Assembly: GCA_900660155.1 (NCBI GenBank)
Contig: CABFPE010000035.1
Coordinates: 1,095,958 to 1,159,957 of the forward strand
DNA length: 64,000 nucleotides
DNA from: Hofstenia miamia
Lineage: Eukaryota > Xenacoelomorpha > Acoela > Hofsteniidae
Direction: 5' to 3'
The notes below the pieces were generated by a model, which worked only from the letters and a program-made list of their open reading frames with translations, searched no databases and was not told the origin of the DNA. The stretch's first letter is position 1, and each line of letters opens with the position of its first letter. Of the stretch, positions 1 to 12,116 are shown in pieces. The translations under genes were made by a program, and so were the position numbers.

Positions 1-29
<29 letters not shown>

Positions 30-31
<2 letters not shown>

Positions 32-104
32 AGGACATCTAAATAATCAGGACATGACAATTCAAAAAGGTAGGAAATCGTTGAAGGCCCATCGCAATTA
101 GTAA
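30..104 (+). repeat. Left terminal inverted repeat of the P-like element
   Basis: The stretch that includes CAGGACATGACAATTC and GGTAGGAAATCGTTGAAGG reappears inverted at about 2262-2330 with several mismatches, and inverted without any mismatch that I see at 2544-2617, directly after a single N. Confidence 0.7.
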
Positions 105-2261
105 TTACGTATTCAGAAATGAATTGCATTGCACGTAATTAATTAAAATTGCTACGTATATAATGGTGAACAAATGTACTGTTTTCAAATGTCGATCGAA
201 CTATAGAAATGAACCAATACGCTCGTGTATTTGTCTTCACAAATAATGAATTTGGCCTAAATACTTGGATAAATGCCTTACCGAAAAAGATATTGCCTTA
301 CCACCAAAAAATATTGGTGAAAAGCATTGACCATTAAATAAGTTGAAAAGATATGATGGAAGATACTCTGCCCCAATATATCCACTTTCAATTTTCTATG
401 TTCTTGCCTTCGACAATCAAATTAGAAAGAACGAAACAGTGCTAAGGTTATTTCAGTTAAATTAGCAATACAAAGAAATATTTGGTTGATGAAATACAAA
501 GTTTTTGTTATTATGATTGCATGGCAAATTGAGATGCCCTTTAAAGACATTTTTCCGATTTGGATGAGCGATAATATGAAAAAATGTAAACATATCAGGT
601 ATAGATTGTTTATATATTTATAAAATTGATGAACGCAAAATTTTATTACGGATGTGCATAAAAAATATTGAAGACCAGATATTACTTTGCGAATGAAACA
701 TTGTCGATCTTTAGAAATATACAGCTTTTATCAGTAGGCAAAAATTCTAAACTTCGATCTTAATTTTCAATGTTTAAGGATTAATATGGTGAAAATGGAC
801 CGTTTATTATGATAAACCTAGCAAACAATCAGAAAGTTTTTATGCTGTATGACACAATTCATTTAATTAAAACTGTATTCTGCTAAGAATGGCAAGATTC
901 TATTTTTCTATAATGGACAGAACTTTTGTTCCGATTGGTATGTTCTTTACGGTTGTACAAAATGGAAGCAGATTTGGTCTTAAAATCTTCAAAATTAATA
1001 CATACGTCTGTTTCCCCTAGTTTAATTTAATTTCAGATTGTTTCTTATGCCTTGCAGGTGTTCAATGATCATACTTTAACTTCATTAAAGTGTCCCCAGT
1101 AAACAATTTATGTGGGCAAATGGTCGGGCCCACGGTTGCAAAGTACTTCACGTGGGCCCTAACGTTTCCTCACATAAATCGTTAATGGGTCACTTTCCAA
1201 ATGAAGTGGGAAAAATTATATTTATAGAAATTTTCATAGATTGGTGGAAAATAGTTAACGTAAAATCTAGGTCCATGGGCTTCAGAAAAAAAAGTGATCA
1301 ATGCAAATTTCCCATTCTCAACACATTCAAAACAAACTTAATCTTTCTTTCTGAATTATTACCAATATTCTCTAATCTAACTGGATTGGCTAAATATCGC
1401 AAGCATTCCTTAACACATCAAACCGCTCTATAGTGGAGTACACAATGTTTAATCCATCTATCAAACAATTAACTGAACGCCCAATAATGGGATTTTTTCT
1501 GTCCTGGACACTTTCAAAGCGATGTTATTGAATCAAAATTTGCTCATTATAGACGCATGGCTGGATCCAATTTAAATATTTTTTACTCTGATATTATCAT
1601 TAGCCATAAAATTGATTCCATTTGCAATCTCTTAAACAGTCTTGAAATCTCTGAAATATTTGCATTAAAATTATTTACAAAGGTACATTTTGTCGCTTTC
1701 AGTAGATAAAAATGATATGTTTTTCAATCATAACATATTGTATAATCGCTATACAAAGGATTTTAAAGAAATGGTCATTTGCTATTACATAGCTGGATTT
1801 TTGGCTTTTGAACATTGATCAGGAAATTTCATCGATCCAAAATCAACGTTGTTTGATTTTATTGTGCTGTCATATTCTTTCTATTTGAAATGTAAGAGAA
1901 ATCTTGTTATGTTTCTAAATGTTTTAAAGTTCTTAGTGCTTATTTGGAAATTGACATGCCTGAGAAAGTTTTGAACACACTCTGCAATAATTCTTCAAAT
2001 GGATTTGCTGCTAAATATGGTTTAAAAGAAATTAGCCAAGTTTTGTTAATTTAAATTTTGTAGTAAATTTGTATATTTTATGTTTTACATATTTGATTTG
2101 AAGCACATTTTTATTACAAAGTATAAAAAAATAACTACTTAATAAATTTTATTGTTCATTTTTACACTGCACTTTCTAAATGTCGTATTTGTAGTCTATT
2201 TAGTCTATCATATTCGAAAAAATACTACTTACTGTCTTGAATTCAAATTTAATTATTGTAA

Positions 2262-2326
2262 TTTGGGCGTTCAACGATCTCGTACCTTTTTTGAATTGTC
2301 ACCTCCTGATTAATTAGATGATCTTG

Positions 2327-2330
<4 letters not shown>
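2262..2330 (-). repeat. Right terminal inverted repeat of the P-like element (diverged)
   Basis: Reads as an imperfect reverse complement of positions 30-104. The shared words are GTTCAACGAT, GTACCTTTTT and TTGAATTGTCA, followed by (TA)n. Confidence 0.6.
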
Positions 2331-2366
<36 letters not shown>

Positions 2367-2613
2367 ACATACATATATATATTATATTATATATATATAT
2401 GTGTAGTTTCATTTTATTGTAAAATTTGTTCCTTTTTAGTTTTTTAAGAAAATATTAAAGATATTAAATAATACAGTTACTGGAGAATTAAACTAGTATA
2501 TGTAGTAATAAGGAATTGTTATTTGCTTTGCATCATTAGGTTANTAATTGCGATGGGCCTTCAACGATTTCCTACCTTTTTGAATTGTCATGTCCTGATT
2601 ATTTAGATGTCCT

Positions 2614-2650
<37 letters not shown>

Positions 2651-2820
2651 CATATATATATTATATTATATATATATATGTGTAGTTTCATTTTATTGTA
2701 AAATTTGTTCCTTTTTAGTTTTTTAAGAAAATATTAAAGATATTAAATAATACAGTTACTGGAGAATTAAACTAGTATATGTAGTAATAAGGAATTGTTA
2801 TTTGCTTTGCATCATTAGGT
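2330..2820. repeat. Duplicated 200-bp block on both sides of a single N
   Basis: The sequence from the (TA)n tract through GTGTAGTTTCATTTTATTG to CATCATTAGGTTA occurs at about 2330-2542 and again at about 2618-2820. I see no difference outside the TA tract. The first copy stops exactly at the N at 2543. This looks like two overlapping contigs left unmerged rather than a biological tandem repeat. Confidence 0.6.
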
Positions 2821-4368
2821 TATTTGATAAATATTCATTTCTTCCGGAAGACTCCACATGTTTTTAAGATTTAATGTTAATGTAAATAAAATTAAGGAAT
2901 TATTTTGAAGAACAAATTTCCTTTTCGCTGTTGTGTTATTCCCAAATGAATGCACACTTTCCTAGAAGATAAGGAAGAAAATAAAAGTTTTTCCTCTTTC
3001 TCACAAACGAATTTCTGCAGACAGCGTGACGCCTGCTGGAAATTCGACGTTATTTCAATGGTTTCTTTAATTCACATAAGAAACAACTCATGTGGGTGGT
3101 GCATAATTCAAGTGAATAAATCCACACAGAGTGTATCTTCTCAGGACGAACAGAATGACAGAAAGCTTCACTCAATTGTCAATAAAATAGATTTACCTCA
3201 TCATATTCCCTTATTATTGACATTCAATGCTGATTTCAGTTTCATATCCCTTACACTTCCTTTACTCTAGCATTTCATCCAATAATTGCTTTCACAATTC
3301 ATTTATTGATATATAAAATGTAAATATAATAATTTTTAGAAAAAAACTAATTATGAAAAATTTTTTTTAACTCAATTCCAATTCAAGAATAAAAACGTGT
3401 AATGGCAATGAATGCACCGAGCGTATATACGTAGCTAGGATTTTTCTATGTTGAGAGGGTTGTAAATAGACAGAGAGAACTGCGTGTTTTCTTATTGTTA
3501 AAGTCAGACGTTTCCCATCTTTTTTGCATTAACTTTTGTTAATGCCTAGTAATTATAATGATTTTTTTGTTGGAATTGGGTGTTGGGCAATGAAAATCAA
3601 TAGTTTGACACAAAGTTATAATTGTGATTAGTTGCGTTGGCGGTGAAAGTTTCCTTAAGTCTTAATAATACATTTTTGCAGTTTCTTCAAGTAATTTTTA
3701 ACATGAATTTCATAATCGAATTAATGGCATATCTTAGTTGATAAAGACTATATTAAAACAATTGGGATGGATGCAATCTTTTAGTTTAATATGCAAAGAA
3801 TTTCATAGTAAGGAGATAATATTTTATATATTTTAAGCAAAATTTAGTTTCGAACAAAATTAATAATTTTTTGAAGAAAACATACGATATTCTGAGTCTT
3901 TTTGCAAAAATAACAATGTTTCCTATGATAGCTGAAATCATTTAAAGAAAATTTAATATATATTATCAGAAATTTCTGATATTCAAATATCCCTTGAATT
4001 ATAAAGCTTGCATTTTGCAGCACATTCATGCCCGCACATGCAAGAAACATTGCAGCAACCACAATTTAATATTTCAATGACTTAAACGCAATTATTTCAA
4101 GCTAATTGATTAAGATTTACAGTCTCCCACAAACTTGAACAGTTCAAATATACTCATTACAAAATGAATAAATAATTTTTCTCAAGAAAGTAGTGCAATT
4201 TCATATTTAAATAAATTCAAAATATCAGACTATAATGTGTGTAACGAATGCTACTCTATTTTATATTTAGATAAAACTGACAAGGAATTAATCTTAGAAA
4301 AACCAATTTCAGCAATACTTTGCTTTTATACATGTAAGGTTAACAATCTAAACGAATAATATTGTATA
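2821..4368. other. Intergenic stretch with one unrecognised ORF
   Basis: AT-rich sequence. A 106-codon ORF at 2950-3270 (+) starts with an ATG and is rich in Ser and Gln in the middle. It shows no domain, signal peptide or splice context that I recognise, so I do not call it a gene. Nothing else is supported. Confidence 0.3.
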
Positions 4369-4962
4369 GGGCATCCCAAAAAAACGGCGTTTTTATGTTT
4401 TTCAATGCTTACTATCGGTAATGGCGTCTATCTTTTCAAAATCAATTGCCATTTTGCAGTGGAGCACACGCGCAAATCAATTAAACTTCATTTCTATCCA
4501 CAATAGGCGTACACTCGCATCAGTCGCAATTGAAAAGCCATTGCAGAAAGAGCTGTATTTCCTGATAATGACACTTCAGAGAAATGACCTGAAGGCGAGT
4601 GATATTCATCGCATAATCGTCAAGGCTCATGGAGACATAATCAGTTTGCGTCATGTACAGAATATTGTGAAAGAAGACAGGACTGGAGAGAGAAGAACAA
4701 TGACTCATGCTGAAGGAAGTGGAAGACCGGCATCTTTGTGCACTGTTGAAAACGTCAACATTACCGCTGCAATCGTCGAAGAAGACTTGTCCTCAATCAT
4801 CGAGGGTGAAGGCAACTATCTGTAGTGAAATATGCTTCAACCCATAATTGCATGCATTGTACTTGTATTCTATTAATCATTTTCTGAAAATTTCTACTGA
4901 ATACAGAGATTTTTACTAATATAGAGATTAAAAAAAAAAAGCGCTTTTTTTTTGGGATGCCC
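4369..4962 (+). mobile_element. Non-autonomous mariner-type transposon, 594 bp
   Basis: The two ends are inverted repeats starting GGGCATCCCAAAAAAA, and each is followed outward by TA (4367-4368 and 4963-4964), the target duplication of the Tc1/mariner superfamily. Inside, an ORF (about 4421-4825) carries a helix-turn-helix-like stretch and then GSGRPAS with TVENVNITAAIVEED, which match the GRP linker and ENI-x-x-V-x-E-D region of mariner transposases. The catalytic half is missing, and after the ORF stop the sequence goes almost straight to the right end. The copy is an internal-deletion derivative that could move only with a transposase made elsewhere. Confidence 0.8.
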
Positions 4963-4964
4963 TA

Positions 4965-7900
4965 TATTAACCGATTAGGGAAGAAAAAAATTAAAAATAC
5001 TGATTATGTGGTACAATATATGCATAGCCCAAATGTATTTTCGAGGCAGAATATGGTAATAATTACTTAATGCTTCAATATTGTACCTAGGTTTTCCAAT
5101 TCCTGAAATATCTTTATTAAGAATGCAGGTATCTCCTACAATGTAAAACACCCCCGCTTTTTACATTAACACCATTTCTACTAACATTACTTTGAAGTAA
5201 CAAACCGCTTCTTCAACAATTTTTAACAATTCTATTCAAGCCTGTTGAGACATATTGACATTTCTTATATTGACACGTAATGCTAAGAATTTGTTCCATA
5301 AACTATTCATGGCCCTGAAGTACAAGTATTAAATTTATTTCTGTAAGAAATTTTTATCAAAATGAATGTTCAAATAAAGCCGTTCTAATGAAAATGGCAA
5401 CAGCTACCTTAAAATATTTTGTTTTCTGATTTTGGTTCCAGCAGGTGCGTCATGCAAAAGCGAGCACCTAGACGTGTTTGCGCCAGGTTTGAAGTTAACG
5501 ACGGAAAAAAGAAAGAGGTCTTCTTAGATTTAAAATATCTTTATTAGTTCGTGTGGAAAACCATGACAGATTTTGAAAATTCCTGGTAGAATTAGGAATA
5601 ACATTGATATAGTAATCAATATACCTTACTTAAGCTAAAATTTATTGCTAAAATCTTAAAGAAACGTGCTCTAGGTGTACATAACATTGAAATTTAATGA
5701 ACTTTAAAACACTAGAAGATATTTATTTTTCATATGTTATAAAGATTTCAATTTGCATTAATCCATCACTTGAATGATGTTTTGCTTCGATTTCTTCAGT
5801 TGAATTTCCCTGTTATATTTATGATTCATTTTATTTAAATAAGAAAGTTTAAAATAAATGAATGAATTTCTTGTTTTTCTGCACTTATTGCTTGTCAAAA
5901 GAAGTGATTGGATTTAATTAAAACCTGTCATTTGGTATGAATTATGTTGTCCCACCCAGAACTCTTGTAATCAAATAACTGTGCAGAATTTAAATTTAAT
6001 TAACACTGAATTTTAATTCAGATTGAAGAACATTCTTCTGCCATATTCGTTCATTATTTAACAGTCGTAGTTTGTCTTATATATATATATATATATAGCT
6101 AATGATCCACATTAAATAATGAAATTTTCCACATTTACTACAAAGTGTATAAGTCAGATTCTTGTAGAAATGTATTGTAAATTTGCTGAATAAAAAAATC
6201 ACTTTTTATTTTCACTGGAAAGTAATGTGTGTAAATCACAACAATATAATGTTTAAGCATTGCAGATACACAAAACAAATTCAAAACTGTGGAAACAGAA
6301 AATGATAAATATATTTGAAAAATTAATGCATTTTAAAATGTCTTACTACATGAACAATGCAAAAATATAGTATCTAGTAATGTATCAAAAAATGGTTTGT
6401 TGGTGTCCAGGCAAATTGTATTTGAAGTACAAGCTTATGTTATTGAATTATATGCCTTACAAAGTCATTGAATACCAGCCAAAACTATCATTGTTTTTCA
6501 ATAAACTTGAAATAAATTTCATTGGGATCCAAAAAGACTGCAAGCATATTTCGAGTGTGAAGCAACGTATTGCAAAAACGATATGTGTGATCGAGTTGTC
6601 CACTAGATGTGCCAATGTTTTTAACGCAATTATTTGTTTGATATTTTTATTGCGCAATCTCCATTTGGACGAGTTTCTTAGGAAAGCTCATATGCTAAAA
6701 TTTTGACAAGTTTATCTTGACAACCATGGTAATTGATTTGCCGGAACTTTACTAGAAATATTGTCTCTGTAATGACTAACCTATGTAGCTATATCGGCTG
6801 TAGCTACCTTTAGATTAATAGTTTTTCTTCATCAATGTGTATTCACTTGTAGCCCTAAAATTTTTCAGATGTAATGCTGGATTTGATTAGGATTTATTTC
6901 ATAGTGCTAACATTAAATAGAAGTTTATGTTTTGGATCCAATATTGTCATTGATTTTTCATTGATAATATTTTAAAAATTTTCAGATGTAATGCTGAATT
7001 TGGTTAGAATTTATTTCATAGTGCTAACATTAAAAAGAGAAGAAGTCTATATTTTGGATCCAATATTGTCATTGATTTTTCATTGTTAATATTATAATTA
7101 ATTGTGTGAAATTTATGCATTAAACTTTCCTGACAATGCAAGGAGTCAGAAAAATACATTGATGTTTTGGTTTTTGCTCAGGATATTGCAATTCCTTAAT
7201 AATGAAATTATATATCTGTTTAAATGTTCATTTTTCAATATCAACCATTATAATAAAATTTATATTAGTTAAAATTAGAAATATATTGAAAAAAATCAAA
7301 ACAACCTATAATGTACAAATAATTTACTGAAAGCTTATTGAATCTTCTACTATTTCTTAAAATCTAAAAAAAATATTTTTCAATGCAGCAAACTTATATA
7401 ATTTGAGCTTACGCAATTAAAAAACTATAATTGGAATCTGATATAAAAGATTATTGGCAGAGAGTCACATTATCATTGTGGAATAGTTAAAATCTACATG
7501 GTGGTGATATTTAATGTATTTCGATCAGTGATTGCCATATAAATTAGTGTGCATATTTATATTATTATTATCTATTATTAATTTGTTTATATTAATCATA
7601 TATATTATTTTCAGGTTTGAAATTTATTTACATGATTTTCGATATTATTTCAAATATATTTTCCGTATATTATGACTTGAAAAAAAATGTTTATTTTCCA
7701 AACATGAAGGCGCAGATACCAGCCAAACCAAACAGCATCAATTCCGTAATACTGTAATATATATTTTGTCTCATATACATATATATTGAAAATTGGAAAA
7801 CATCAAGAGCAAAATTGCATAGTGTATGCATTTCTTGAAACAATTCACTAATGGTGGTCGTTGATTAAATTCAATTTACTTAATAAATGACTCCCAATTG

Positions 7901-8860
7901 ATTGAATTTTCAATAGTAAATTAGATTTACCAGTAAACCTTTATGATTCAAACCAAATTTTGTCTAGTTGATATATATATATATATATATATATGCTTTG
8001 AATTGTTTGATTTTCTCATTATTTGAAATCAAGAAATTTTACAGAGATTTGAGAATCAAAGTTGCATATTTTTCAATCAAGGAAAATTAGCAAAGAAGTC
8101 ACAAACGTATATCTCTCAATTTAAGCATGCTTTTGAGAAATTTTGATTGAAAGCCAATTACATGAGGCGTGTTTGGAAACATTGTCAATATTTTATTTTA
8201 AGAGGTCAATAATATCACGTAGATAAATGATAATTATATTTTTATATTTCATTATATATTTAGAAGTAGCTACTTCAAAATTTCATGCTGACAAATTCGA
8301 TCAAAAAGGCACCTGTAAGACACAAAATTGAAATTGATTTTATTTTGGAGAAAGAGTATACGTGTACATAATTTTATAGAATTGTTATATCAAGCATTTT
8401 ACACAAATGTATATTTTATTATTATTATTATATAATATTCAATCAAAATTTGAATAGATTTGCAAATTCTTTAATTTTGTTTTAGTAATTACAGTCTAAT
8501 CCTAGGACTGCGTAAATGAGGAAATCCACTACTGCGTAAGAATCTGTGACTGCGGAAAAAACACTAAAATAGACCCAATTGAATTCCAGTACTGGGTGTA
8601 ATGGCTGAAGATTATATTCTTCACAATTACAAGTATTTAGACATTTCGAAAACTACATTATTCTTACAGCCGCTATAAATTGCAAATTTTTAATGCAGCT
8701 GTATATTCTGAGTGTATCTTAGTGAATTTAGTTTATAAAGTAGTACATACCAGCGTTGGAAGAAGCTGTATATTTTCAGCCAGTTAGATACTTCTTAAAC
8801 AGGTCGACTTCAGCCGGTTTAAGCAGGCTTAGAAATGCGAATTTATTCGGTAGATGAGGG
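4965..8860. other. Intergenic stretch, no gene supported
   Basis: AT-rich DNA with short (TA)n tracts at 6079-6098 and 7971-7994. A small G+C-richer patch at 5448-5550 follows an acceptor-like TTTTGGTTCCAG and can be read for about 34 codons on the plus strand. It matches nothing I know. A 108-codon ORF at 6380-6706 (+) has no recognisable domain. Confidence 0.3.
6857..7093 (+). repeat. Imperfect tandem duplication, period about 117 bp
   Basis: The unit from TTTCAGATGTAATGCTG through CATAGTGCTAACATTAAA and TTTTGGATCCAATATTG to TTTTTCATTG occurs twice head to tail, starting near 6863 and 6980. The copies differ by a few substitutions and a short insertion in the second. No coding potential. 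Confidence 0.75.
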
Positions 8861-8870
8861 TTCAATATGT

Positions 8871-9222
8871 TCCTTACAGACGTATCAANGCTCGGCTCGT
8901 TTAAATTTTGTGTAAGTTCGGCTCGGCTCGCCACATAAAATCTTTGAATGAGGCTCGTTTTAGCTCGATATTTTTTTAAAAATATTGTCTTCAAAGAATT
9001 TTTTACATAGCTCTTCCTATTATTTAATAAACATTTCTTAAATAAGATTATAGGAAAGGCATACTGACTGCAAAAAATAAGAAAAATCTCCATAATCAAA
9101 TTAACAAGCAGAACTATAAACTTGCTTTTCCTAAAATAGACTCGTTTTGGGCTCGTTGTATATCAAATACTGTGCTCAAGCTCAGCTCGGCTCGGCTCGT
9201 TAGAAGCTCAGCTCGTTGTCAA
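8871..9222. repeat. G+C-rich CTCGGCT word repeat, probable degenerate transposon
   Basis: Two clusters of GCTCGGCTCGGCTCG-like words, at 8889-8960 and 9120-9222, flank an AT-rich core. Apparent ORFs here simply run through the repeat. A single N lies at 8889, at the edge of the first cluster. Similar word clusters occur at other places in the window. The architecture is typical of non-autonomous hAT-like elements, but I see no clear terminal repeats. Confidence 0.4.
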
Positions 9223-10759
9223 GTCTGGTTCCTTTTTACTACGTTATTTATTTTCGTTTTATTTGATTTCTATCTTAAAAATATCAATTTCAAAAAATTT
9301 TCCATTCTATGCCTTAAGATAACTCACATAGTGATTATTAACAACATTCGGTTAAATCATCAGTAAATTATAAAGACTAAAAGTTTTATTTTTTTTGGAT
9401 TCTTCTCGTTGTCAGCTTTCATTATTCCTTGATGCTAAGTTGAGTTGATTCGGGCTGGAACTATTGAAATGAATGTGACATATCCTAGACTCAAAATTAA
9501 ACTTAATGAAAGAAATAACGAAATTAGGATAATAAAACTTTCTGTTTCCCTTGATAAATTAGACTTCAATTAATATAAATTAGTCATAAATTGATTTAAG
9601 CACAATTATTAACAAAGTGGACTTTTAGGCCCAAAAACGCTTAGATCAAATGTATTATTCCAACAATATGTCTTCAAAATAATTTATGCTTTTATTTATC
9701 CAATAAGTTGAATATTTCAATTCGTTTATGCTAAACTTTTTTTAAATAATAGGATGCAATTCAATAAATTTAATATCTAAAGACACATTAATCAAAATCT
9801 TAATCAAGAAAGCGAAAGTGAAGTTGCATTTTAAGTCTGGACGGGACGGGGTGATTTAAAAACCTGTTGTTGTGTAGAACTTTTATTTTGTTTTGTACAT
9901 TACACAACATGTTGTGTGGGGAATTGATATTCATCGTCAAAAAAATTTTGCATTTGATTAAAAAAATTTGCTCATTATATTATGTTTTTTTAATTAAAAT
10001 ATGAGTTGTTGATATCGTCAACCTACATATAGTTTTTCAAAATATATTTTGTCAAATTTTAAATTATTTATAAATATTGGGAAAATTTTAGGGTCTTCAC
10101 TCCTATAAGTAGACTCTTTCGCTAAGTCTGAATTATAAATGTGCAAGCTAAGCATAGTCAAATAAATGTGGAAAATATGCGTTTGGAATGTATGTTAAAA
10201 TTGCACTTGATTTACTGTTTTTAAATAAATATACCGATAAGTCTACTCTATTGCGACCACTACTGAAAATGAATATAGTTTAACAATTCTGCCGCAAATA
10301 TTTAGTCAAATCCCAAACTAAAAAGCAGCATTAAAAATCTCACTCAACCCCACTTTGTCCATCCTCAGCCCAACCGACTTTACTTTAAGGATTTTAAAAA
10401 CAAGGTAAAAATCAAACGCCTGCTATAAATTGACGAGCTAAAATATGGTTAAAATGCGACAAGTAATATTATATGTAAAAAAAATTAATACTTTTTTTGA
10501 ATAGCTAACTTTAGCTTACCACTATCATTAAACTTAGTAAACACAAAACATTATGCCTTTTAGAAAGTTATATGAATTTGCTTATTCCGATTAGTGTCAA
10601 GCATTTTGCGTAAAAATTTAATTACAAAAGGCCACAATTTCTGAAAACTGGCCACTACGAGCAAAAATTTGACCAGGCATAGAATAATATTGACATGACC
10701 TATAGCTAAATAATCTTAGCTCAACAATTATTTGATTGAAGCAAACAAGGAAAACCTTA
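9223..10759. other. Intergenic stretch, nothing supported
   Basis: AT-rich, with short low-complexity runs. No ORF with recognisable content, no tRNA-like box pair and no clear repeat. Confidence 0.4.
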
Positions 10760-10954
10760 TCTACCTCTAATCCATCGGAATGCACCCACTTGTTATGACC
10801 CTTACACAAGGTCTAGATTTGCACTGAAAACACATGTGCATTGGGGTTACAGGGGAGCAGAATATTTTTGGTCCCAGTTACTTCNATGCACCTGCCACAT
10901 TTCAACGTTATGTAACAAAAGTACTAATGAACGGAAATAATAAATTAGACGACN

Positions 10955-11288
10955 ATTTTATGCAAAGAAAACCATGCAGATGTTCCTTAATAAAGATCAC
11001 ATACCGATTTCCCTGTCTTCTAATATCGTTTATTCATACGACTGTGATGAATGTTCAAGTTCATACATTGGCGAGACTAGAAGACATTTACAAACTCGGG
11101 CAAAAGAACATATAAGAGGACATCTACAATCAGAAATATATATTCATGGATGTGCACCTAAGCTGAAAAATTATTAACATACTAGTAAAGCATCGGGAAA
11201 CTAAGATAGCAGAAGCCATATGTATTAAAACAACCAAGAAAACCTTAATAACTAAACGAATACATCAATCAAATTTAAACATTTATTA
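10955..11288 (+). mobile_element. Penelope-like element fragment, GIY-YIG endonuclease end
   Basis: The reading frame at 10974-11177 contains SNIVYSYDCDECSSSYIGET followed by RRHLQTRAKEH. This is the zinc-linked GIY-YIG signature (Y-x-C-x2-C, YIG-x-T-x-R-x-L-x2-R-x2-EH) found at the C-terminus of Penelope-like retroelements. A second frame, ending at about 11288, gives a plausible C-terminal tail (KIAEAICIKTTKKTLITKR). The reverse transcriptase is not visible here. A further stretch with the same upstream words lies at 11968-12194. The copy is broken and sits in a mis-ordered patch. Confidence 0.65.
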
Positions 11289-11418
11289 AAGANTCTACCT
11301 CTAATCCATCGGAATGCACCCACTTGTTATGACCCTTACACAAGGTCTAGATTTGCACTGAAAACACATGTGCATTGGGGTTACAGGGGAGCAGAATATT
11401 TTTGGTCCCAGTTACTTC

Positions 11419-12116
11419 TCATACTAGTCTCATGAAAAATTCTGGTCATATAGTTCCACTTAGAGGTACTATTGTAAGTAAAGCTTAAAATCGTGATTGC
11501 AGTTTCTTTATTTATGATTCCTGACCTTAGATAGTCCTACTCTCTCTGAAAAGCTTGATGACAAATCTCAGTCCCATAGGGCTGAATGGTCCTGCAGAAC
11601 CCTATTATACACGTACCATGCGCAACAAATAATATTTCACTTTTAACTGTTTTTGGGGTTACTGTAGCAGTTTACAAGCTGAACAGTGGGTAAAACTCTG
11701 ATACGTGTCCGGACCTTTTCCCCTAAAATTGTGACTACTAAGGCCGTTTTAATCAGAATACTCTGGGAACCAATGGCGCGCAGAGAGCTGATCTGTGTTG
11801 AGTCTGATCAACAGAGTGAAGCCGAAGGTCGCACTTCAGTTGAGAGGTTTACGTTACTTCTCTCCCCCTTTAGCCAACCAAAGCTACTAACGGTGGTAAT
11901 CTAGTGAGCGCTTCCTACAACCAAAAAACTCCAGGGACACAGCAAAGCTGCCTCGCTTGCACAGAAAATGCTTGACCTTTACCTATCCCATTGGCTAGAA
12001 GAAATACATGACTGCCCTATGAGACTTGCTCATAACTCAAGAAACAGTAGTAGTTTTTCTGGCAGTGTTTCCACTGAGCCGCCGTCTGTTAAACAAGTTT
12101 CGAAAATTTGTCCAGT
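11419..12116. other. Moderate-G+C unassigned segment within the mis-ordered patch
   Basis: A unique stretch between the two duplicated blocks, richer in G+C than its surroundings. The last ~150 bases (from about 11968) run in frame into the Penelope-like sequence at 12117 and probably belong to that element. The part at 11600-11960 matches nothing I recognise. No tRNA or small nuclear RNA fold is evident. Confidence 0.3.

Larger units (their letters stand above)
30..2330 (+). mobile_element. Decayed P-superfamily DNA transposon with THAP domain
   Basis: A first short frame from the ATG at 163 reads MVNKCTVFKCRSNYRNEP, which matches the start of a THAP zinc finger (C-x4-C, then the conserved RSNY). 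The rest of the THAP-like stretch continues in another frame to about 345. At 1110-1690 come C-terminal P-transposase words: FIDWWKIVNVKS at about 1230-1270 and CPGHFQSDVIESKFAHYRR at about 1501-1560, the latter matching the FQSD-x-IE-x-x-F-x-x-YR block of P elements. The ends are inverted: positions 30-104 and the reverse complement of about 2262-2330 share the same words with several differences. The coding parts are in several frames with stops, so the copy is dead. The (TA)n tracts outside both ends hide any target-site duplication. Confidence 0.7.

Noticed and set aside
9896-9925. Short palindrome ACACAACATGTTGTGT
   Set aside because: Sixteen bp of simple AC/GT-rich sequence with no partner element. 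Such palindromes occur by chance in AT-rich DNA.
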